Assembly (NCBI RefSeq): GCF_001669775.1
Contig: NZ_LXWK01000011.1
Location: 62,001-126,000, forward strand
Length of the DNA: 64,000 nucleotides
Direction of reading: 5' to 3'
Origin: Rheinheimera sp. SA_1
Lineage (GTDB): Bacteria; Pseudomonadota; Gammaproteobacteria; Enterobacterales; Alteromonadaceae
The translations under genes and the position numbers were made by a program. Below the pieces are notes generated by a model. That model did no database searches. It was given only the letters and a program-made list of their open reading frames with translations, and was not told the DNA's origin. This document shows, in pieces, positions 58,980 through 64,000 of this stretch (position 1 is its first letter; every line of letters begins with the position of its first letter).

Positions 58980-60476
58980 TCAGTTTTCTTCACTAAACCA
59001 AACAATATTACGTGCAGCCATAATCAGCGCAGCGGCTTTTTCTTCAGTCATTTTTTCAATATCAAGCAAATCATCGACACCTAATTCAGCCAGGTCATCG
59101 AGCGTCACCACACCTTTGCTTGCAAGCACATAGGCGGTGTGAGTTTCTAAACCAGGCAGGTTCAACAGAGCTTCACTCGGGGCAGCACCTTCCAGTGATT
59201 CTTCACTGGCCAGCGCACGAGTGGTCAATACAGCCTTGGCTCGTTTACGCAGTTCTTCAACTGTGTCTTCGTCCAGACCATCAATTGCCAGTAATTCGGC
59301 TACAGGGACATAGGCAACTTCTTCTAGTGATGAGAAGCCCTCATCAACCAGAATGCCGGCAAAATCTTCGTCAATTTCCAGCGCCGACATGAACAATTCA
59401 AGCACCTTGGAATTCTCTTCCTGGTGTTTTTTCTTCATATCAGACACTGACATTACATTCAGTTCCCACTGGGTCAGTTGGCTCGCCAGACGCACGTTCT
59501 GACCAGCACGACCAATGGCCATTGGCAGGTTGGCGTCTTCCACAGCGATATCCATGGCGTGACGTTCTTCATCAACAATGATTGAAGCAACTTCAGCCGG
59601 AGCCATAGCGTTAATCACATATTGCGCCGGATTATCGTCGTACAGAACTATATCAACGCGCTCGCCGCCTAATTCGCCAGAAACGGCCTGAACCCGTGAA
59701 CCACGCATACCCACACAAGCACCAACCGGGTCAATCCGGCGGTCATTGGTTTTTACGGAGATTTTGGCGCGTGAACCCGGATCACGGGCAGCACCACGAA
59801 TTTCAATCATTTCTTCGCCGATTTCTGGCACTTCAATCCGGAATAATTCAATCAGCATCTCTGGACGAGTGCGACTTAAGAATAATTGGGCACCACGGGC
59901 TTCCGGATTCACCGCGAATAACAGAGCGCGAATGCGGTCGCCAGGACGGAAAGTTTCGCGTGGGATCATATCTTCACGCGCTAACATCGCCTCGGCATTG
60001 TTACCAAGGTCGACAATAATACTGTCGCGGTTTACTTTTTTAACTACGCCGGTGACTAACTCGCCGACCTGATCAATATAAGCTTCAACAACTTGCGAAC
60101 GCTCAGCTTCACGCACTTTCTGAACGATAACTTGTTTCGCCATCTGCGTGGTAATGCGGTCAAACACGACTGAGTCAATTTGTTCTTCAACATAATCGCC
60201 AATCTGTAAATCTGGTTCGTCATACTGTGCAGCAGAAAGTGTCATTTCACGTGTTGGATGTTCCATCACATGATCGTCTGCCACGACTTGCCAACGACGG
60301 AAAGTTTCATAAGAGCCGGTTTTACGGTCAATCGCTACCCGAACTTCGATGTCGCTTTCATTTTTCTTTTTGGTAGCGGCGGCCAAAGCGTATTCTAACG
60401 CCTGGAAAATCTTTTCACGCGGGACTGATTTTTCGTTAGAAACCGCATCAACTACTAATAAAATTTCTTTTGCCAT
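58980..60476 (-). CDS. nusA: transcription elongation/termination factor NusA
   Basis: RNA-polymerase pausing and antitermination factor of 498 residues: N-terminal domain, S1 domain (about 135-200, [20 protein letters not shown]), two KH domains (about 200-345, with [14 protein letters not shown] and [16 protein letters not shown]), and two C-terminal acidic helix-hairpin repeats (about 365-495). Standard place between rimP and infB. Confidence 0.97.
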   Translation of the reverse strand: MAKEILLVVDAVSNEKSVPREKIFQALEYALAAATKKKNESDIEVRVAIDRKTGSYETFRRWQVVADDHVMEHPTREMTLSAAQYDEPDLQIGDYVEEQIDSVVFDRITTQMAKQVIVQKVREAERSQVVEAYIDQVGELVTGVVKKVNRDSIIVDLGNNAEAMLAREDMIPRETFRPGDRIRALLFAVNPEARGAQLFLSRTRPEMLIELFRIEVPEIGEEMIEIRGAARDPGSRAKISVKTNDRRIDPVGACVGMRGSRVQAVSGELGGERVDIVLYDDNPAQYVINAMAPAEVASIIVDEERHAMDIAVEDANLPMAIGRAGQNVRLASQLTQWELNVMSVSDMKKKHQEENSKVLELFMSALEIDEDFAGILVDEGFSSLEEVAYVPVAELLAIDGLDEDTVEELRKRAKAVLTTRALASEESLEGAAPSEALLNLPGLETHTAYVLASKGVVTLDDLAELGVDDLLDIEKMTEEKAAALIMAARNIVWFSEEN

Positions 60477-60505
60477 GTTTTCTGCCTCACTAAGAGCCGG
60501 TTAAC

Positions 60506-60961
60506 TTAAAAAACCGGAACTACGTTTGCTTTATCTACGTTATCCATAAGCAAACGATAAGGTTTGCCATCCACTTCAATTACTAACATATCTTCGACGA
60601 TTTCAATCAGTTGCCCTTTGAATTTACGGCGACCGTCCTGTGGAATGGCCAGCTTCACTTCTACTTTTTGCCCAACAACTTTAGCAAAATGAGCAGGTGT
60701 AAATAACGGGCGGTCCAGACCAGGAGAAGAAACTTCGAGGTTGTATTCGTTCTGAATTGGATCTTCAACGTCAAGGATGGCACCAACTTCGCGGCTGACA
60801 ACGGCACAATGGTCAACACTAACCCCGTCCGGATGATCGATAAATAACCTTAAAGTGGAATGGCGCCCAGCAGGCACGAACTCACAACCCAACAATTCAA
60901 AGCCTGCAGCTTCTACAGTAGGGCTTAAAAGTTCAGTTAAACGCTGTTCTTGTTTCGTCAA
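60506..60961 (-). CDS. rimP: ribosome maturation factor RimP
   Basis: 151-residue factor for 30S assembly. Recognised by LRLFIDHPDGVSVDHCAVVS, YNLEVSSPGLDRPLF and the C-terminal Sm-like domain. First protein gene of the nusA-infB operon, downstream of the two tRNA genes and two terminators. A CTGGAGGT site precedes the ATG. Confidence 0.96.
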   Translation of the reverse strand: MTKQEQRLTELLSPTVEAAGFELLGCEFVPAGRHSTLRLFIDHPDGVSVDHCAVVSREVGAILDVEDPIQNEYNLEVSSPGLDRPLFTPAHFAKVVGQKVEVKLAIPQDGRRKFKGQLIEIVEDMLVIEVDGKPYRLLMDNVDKANVVPVF

Positions 60962-60977
60962 AGAGACCTCCAGAAAT

Positions 60978-60997
60978 AAAAAAAGGGCATATAGCCC
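60978..60997 (-). terminator. weak hairpin with T-tract ahead of rimP
   Basis: On the minus strand GGGC-TATAT-GCCC runs into seven T. With only a 4-bp stem it is weak; it lies between the strong terminator 61028-61051 and the rimP start and could act as an attenuator. Confidence 0.4.
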
Positions 60998-61027
60998 AGA
61001 ATATTAGTACATCAATACTTCAGATAT

Positions 61028-61051
61028 AAAAACGCCCCGAAGATCGGGGCG
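61028..61051 (-). terminator. intrinsic terminator after the tRNA genes
   Basis: On the minus strand CGCCCCGA-TCT-TCGGGGCG followed by TTTTT; perfect 8-bp stem. It ends the tRNA-Leu/tRNA-fMet transcript before rimP. The surrounding 60962-61249 holds no gene. Confidence 0.88.
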
Positions 61052-61249
61052 AAAAAACATCCGAAAAAACAAGATATCGCCAATCTTGTTTATAAATCTG
61101 GTCTGTTGCCTTGATTTACCATCGAACCGAAATGCGGGTCCATCGAGGAAACAGAAGAAGGTTCAAAGAACCTTCCAAGCTACACAAGGTTAGCCGTTTG
61201 GCTGACCTACATTCACTTAGTCAAAGTGAATTATGTAACTGGTATTAGT

Positions 61250-61326
<77 letters not shown>

Positions 61327-61459
61327 TCCGTAACTGGCGTGCATTATATAGTGCTGAGCACTGTATCGCAAGATTTGTTTTAACTTACACTGACTTGGAT
61401 TCAATGCCGTAAATCATTGTTTTCTACGAATTACGGCGGATTTCTAGTCATTTTTAGAT

Positions 61460-61543
61460 TGGTGCCGAGAGCGGGACTCGAACCCGCACGCCTAGGGCAC
61501 TACCACCTCAAGGTAGCGTGTATACCAATTTCACCATCTCGGC
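61460..61543 (-). tRNA. tRNA-Leu (GAG)
   Basis: 84 nt including encoded CCA, class II with a long variable arm. The anticodon loop TTGAGGT gives GAG (61509-61507). Located between secG and tRNA-fMet, as leuU in E. coli. Confidence 0.96.
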
Positions 61544-61578
61544 TTAACTTTTTACCTTCGCGAACAACAGACTAAGAA

Positions 61579-61917
61579 TTAGTTGCCGACCGGAATATCT
61601 TTGGTAGTGTCTTTTTTCTCTTCAACAACTGGTTTGGTTTGCTCAGTTGGAACTACGATATTTTCAAATTCAGATTTCTTTTCGATATGGCTGATATTGT
61701 AATTACCGAGAATCAGACTTAATGCAAAAAACGCGATTGCCAAGACCGAGGTAGACCGGGTTAAAAAGTTACCGGTACCTGAAGAACCAAATAACGTCGC
61801 TGAAGCACCGGCACCAAAAGAAGCGCCCATGTCTGCACCCTTACCATGTTGAATCAATACCAAACCGATGATGGCGATTGAAACTAACAAATATACTGCG
61901 ATTACGATTTCGTACAT
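61579..61917 (-). CDS. secG: preprotein translocase subunit SecG
   Basis: 112-residue inner-membrane partner of SecYE with two helices (about 3-21 and 53-71) and the conserved cytoplasmic QHGKGADMGASFGAGASATL. The C-terminal 35 residues are charged. ATG 61917 gives the family start MYE; the ATG one codon earlier overlaps the tpiA stop (ATGA), so the two genes are coupled either way. Confidence 0.95.
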   Translation of the reverse strand: MYEIVIAVYLLVSIAIIGLVLIQHGKGADMGASFGAGASATLFGSSGTGNFLTRSTSVLAIAFFALSLILGNYNISHIEKKSEFENIVVPTEQTKPVVEEKKDTTKDIPVGN

Positions 61918-62663
61918 CATGAATCCTGTGCACTTAGGCATATGGCAGCAAATTCTGCCGGTTTTAAACTTGCACCACCAACCAATCCACCGTCGATGTC
62001 TGGTTGGGCAAACAGCGCCGCGCAATTCTCTGCATTGACGCTGCCACCGTAAATAATTCTTACCTTCGAAGCTGCCGCATCATCGTACTTTTTCAGATAA
62101 GTTCTGATAAAAGCATGCACTTCTTGCGCTTGCGCCGGACTTGCTGTTTCGCCAGTCCCGATCGCCCAGATTGGCTCATAGGCAATGACCGAATGCTGCA
62201 GCAATTCAGGGTGCGCAGCATACACTGCATCCAAATGCTGTGCAAGAACCTGCATGGTTTTTTCTTGCTGTCTTTCGGTTAAAGTTTCGCCAAAACAAAC
62301 AATTGGCGTCATTTTAGCCGCAATTGCCCGCTTGGTTTTTGCCAATACCAACGCATCAGTATCACCAAATAATGCCCGGCGCTCTGAGTGCCCGATAATG
62401 ACATAACTGGCACCTGCGGTTGCGAGCATATCAGCACTTATTTCACCTGTGAAGGCTCCGCTGACTTCACTGCTGACATTTTGAGCACCCAGTTGATAGC
62501 GGTCGGATTTTGGAAAGTCATTCAGAAAGATTACCGGAGGGCAGATCAGAATTTCAGTATTTGATGCTGGTAGCTGCGTCAGCACTTCACAGCATTGAAC
62601 GGCCAGTTCACAACTACCATTCATCTTCCAGTTTGCTGCAATTAATGGTCTGCGTTGTGTCAT
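61917..62663 (-). CDS. tpiA: triosephosphate isomerase
   Basis: Interconverts dihydroxyacetone phosphate and glyceraldehyde 3-phosphate. 248 residues; substrate Lys in AANWKMNGS, catalytic His in IIGHSERR, catalytic Glu in AYEPIWAIGTG, and phosphate loop IIYGGSVNAEN. Located between glmM and secG, the usual order here. The 172-bp gap to glmM has no clear terminator. Confidence 0.97.
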   Translation of the reverse strand: MTQRRPLIAANWKMNGSCELAVQCCEVLTQLPASNTEILICPPVIFLNDFPKSDRYQLGAQNVSSEVSGAFTGEISADMLATAGASYVIIGHSERRALFGDTDALVLAKTKRAIAAKMTPIVCFGETLTERQQEKTMQVLAQHLDAVYAAHPELLQHSVIAYEPIWAIGTGETASPAQAQEVHAFIRTYLKKYDDAAASKVRIIYGGSVNAENCAALFAQPDIDGGLVGGASLKPAEFAAICLSAQDS

Positions 62664-62835
62664 GCGAGCTCTCCGTAATAAGCGGGCGAGATATTAACGA
62701 ACCTCGCCCCGTCAAACAAGAGACAACCGCAAAAAAACGCGGTTACTCACCTGCAAACTTCACATACAGTAAGCCAGAAAATGCCAGCGTTCTATGCTAA
62801 ATGCGATGCTGAATATTGAGACTGGCGCAGCTAAA

Positions 62836-64000
62836 TCAGCTCGCCAACTTCACAGCAGCAGCTATTTTATCTGCAAAATCTTGTACCTGCTGTTGTTCTC
62901 TTCCCTCTACCATTACACGAATTAATGGTTCAGTCCCTGATTTTCTGATCAAAACCCGGCCTTGGCCTGCCAATTCAGCTTCGACACCGGCAATAACTTC
63001 CTTCACGTGCAGATTCTCCAAAGGCGCGGTGCCTTTTTCAAATTTGACGTTGACCAGTACTTGCGGCAATTTGGTCATGCCATGACTTAAATCCGCCAAG
63101 GATAATCCAGTATCAATCATCGAAGCCAGCACTTGCAGCGAAGCGATAATGCCATCACCAGTTCCGGCATGATCCAGATTCAGCACGTGGCCGGAGTTTT
63201 CACCGCCAATCCGCCAGCCTTTTTCCAGTAGCATTTCCATCACATACCGATCACCAACTGAGCTGCGAGCAAACGGAATACCCAAATCAGCCAAGGCTAA
63301 TTCAAGACCCATATTGCTCATTAGCGTACCCACAACGCCACCGGTTAAGCGGTTACGTTCTTTTGCAGAGCGGGCCAGCATATAGATAATTTCATCACCA
63401 TCAATCTGCCGGCCAGTGTGATCGACCATCATCACGCGATCGCCGTCGCCATCATAGGCAATACCTAAATCTGCACCTAATTCGACCACCGCTTGTTGCA
63501 GCGCCGCGGTATGAGTAGCGCCGCATTTTTCGTTGATATTTAAACCGTTCGGGCTGCAAGCAATGGTTTGTACTTCGGCGCCGAGTTCTTTAAACACGTT
63601 TGGGGCGATGTGGTAAGTAGCACCGTTAGCGCAATCGAGCACAATTTTAAAATTGCTCAATGACATATGCTTCGGTAAATGGCTTTTACAAAATTCAATG
63701 TAACGGCCTGAAGCGTCTTCAATCCGCTGTGCTTTACCAAGCTTTTCAGAAGTTTCACAGACCATTGGCTGTTCTAATTCGGCTTCAATGGCGCGTTCAA
63801 TTTCGTCATCCAGTTTGCTGCCATTGGCAGAAAAGAACTTAATGCCGTTATCGTAATACGGATTGTGCGAGGCACTGATCACAATGCCTGCTTCAGCTCG
63901 GAAGGTATGAGTCAAATAAGAAACCGCAGGCGTTGGCATTGGGCCTAACAGACGAACATCGATACCAGCAGCAATCAGTCCAGCTTCCAAAGCCGTTTCC
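62836..64000 (-). CDS. glmM: phosphoglucosamine mutase, 5' end outside the window
   Basis: Converts glucosamine-6-phosphate to glucosamine-1-phosphate for UDP-GlcNAc, hence peptidoglycan and LPS. About 387 C-terminal residues are visible. The phosphoserine loop is [15 protein letters not shown], the metal loop DGDGDR, and the sugar/phosphate loop [14 protein letters not shown] at 63990 could be read as a start, but the frame continues as ETALEAGL to the window edge, matching the family upstream of [11 protein letters not shown], so the gene is cut there. Confidence 0.95.
   Translation of the reverse strand, partial: ETALEAGLIAAGIDVRLLGPMPTPAVSYLTHTFRAEAGIVISASHNPYYDNGIKFFSANGSKLDDEIERAIEAELEQPMVCETSEKLGKAQRIEDASGRYIEFCKSHLPKHMSLSNFKIVLDCANGATYHIAPNVFKELGAEVQTIACSPNGLNINEKCGATHTAALQQAVVELGADLGIAYDGDGDRVMMVDHTGRQIDGDEIIYMLARSAKERNRLTGGVVGTLMSNMGLELALADLGIPFARSSVGDRYVMEMLLEKGWRIGGENSGHVLNLDHAGTGDGIIASLQVLASMIDTGLSLADLSHGMTKLPQVLVNVKFEKGTAPLENLHVKEVIAGVEAELAGQGRVLIRKSGTEPLIRVMVEGREQQQVQDFADKIAAAVKLAS

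Noticed and set aside
62725-62744. Inverted repeat AACCGC/GCGGTT between glmM and tpiA
   Set aside because: The A-rich tract is in the loop and no T-run follows on the minus strand, so it does not look like a terminator.

Overview
The window reads as a chromosome segment of a free-living, motile, aerobic gammaproteobacterium. The protein sequences and gene orders (miaB-phoH-ybeY-corC-lnt, leuS-lptE-holA-nadD-rsfS-rlmH-mrdA-mrdB-rlpA-dacA-ybeD-lipB-lipA, rimP-nusA-infB-rbfA-truB-rpsO-pnp-nlpI, glmM-tpiA-secG) point to the Alteromonadales/Rheinheimera neighbourhood. That placement is inferred from family resemblance only, not from a search. No rRNA, prophage, insertion sequence or CRISPR array was seen.

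Layout. 1-3.4 kb: the 3' part of an O6-alkylguanine-DNA alkyltransferase gene, a pirin, MTA/SAH nucleosidase and a divergent CbiB-like membrane protein. 3.5-8.1 kb: one very large membrane sensor (beta-propeller, Y_Y_Y, two PAS, GGDEF, EAL). 8.1-10.5 kb: a small accessory island with a Phd/YefM-ParE toxin-antitoxin pair and an AT-rich orphan gene, delimited by three copies (two direct, one inverted) of a 200-320 nt structured repeat. 10.6-16.2 kb: an EamA transporter facing a four-gene ABC efflux operon. 16.6-22.2 kb: the miaB-phoH-ybeY-corC-lnt cluster. 22.2-35.7 kb: an accessory block with cheV, an ECF42-type sigma factor operon, a glycine-zipper protein, cytochrome b561, a LacI-family regulator, a DUF2959 lipoprotein with a Lon-like protease, ybeL and a TonB-dependent receptor. 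36.0-49.3 kb: the long leuS to lipA cluster (tRNA charging, LPS transport, DNA polymerase III delta, NAD, ribosome silencing, rod-shape peptidoglycan synthesis, lipoate). 49.5-64 kb: a PilZ protein, an HExxH lipoprotein, nlpI, and then, all on the minus strand, pnp-rpsO-truB-rbfA-infB-nusA-rimP, tRNA-fMet, tRNA-Leu(GAG), secG, tpiA and the 3' part of glmM.

How the genes work together. The right-hand third is a translation and RNA-turnover superoperon. The leuS to lipA stretch couples cell-wall elongation (PBP2, RodA, RlpA, PBP5) with cofactor and translation genes. The accessory parts are regulatory and envelope functions: c-di-GMP (GGDEF-EAL sensor, PilZ), chemotaxis (CheV), ECF signalling and drug or peptide efflux.

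Most notable observations: (1) the structured repeat family around the toxin-antitoxin locus, in which hairpin arms change together between copies while the loops and linkers stay fixed; (2) a sequence matching the reported ECF42 promoter consensus directly in front of the ECF42 operon; (3) a full ERIC-like element plus two remnants beside the leuS-lipA cluster; (4) a lipoprotein with an HExxH...DEY motif overlapping nlpI; (5) a candidate small RNA with its own terminator between the efflux operon and miaB. Several genes start with GTG or TTG; starts were chosen by Shine-Dalgarno spacing and homologue length.
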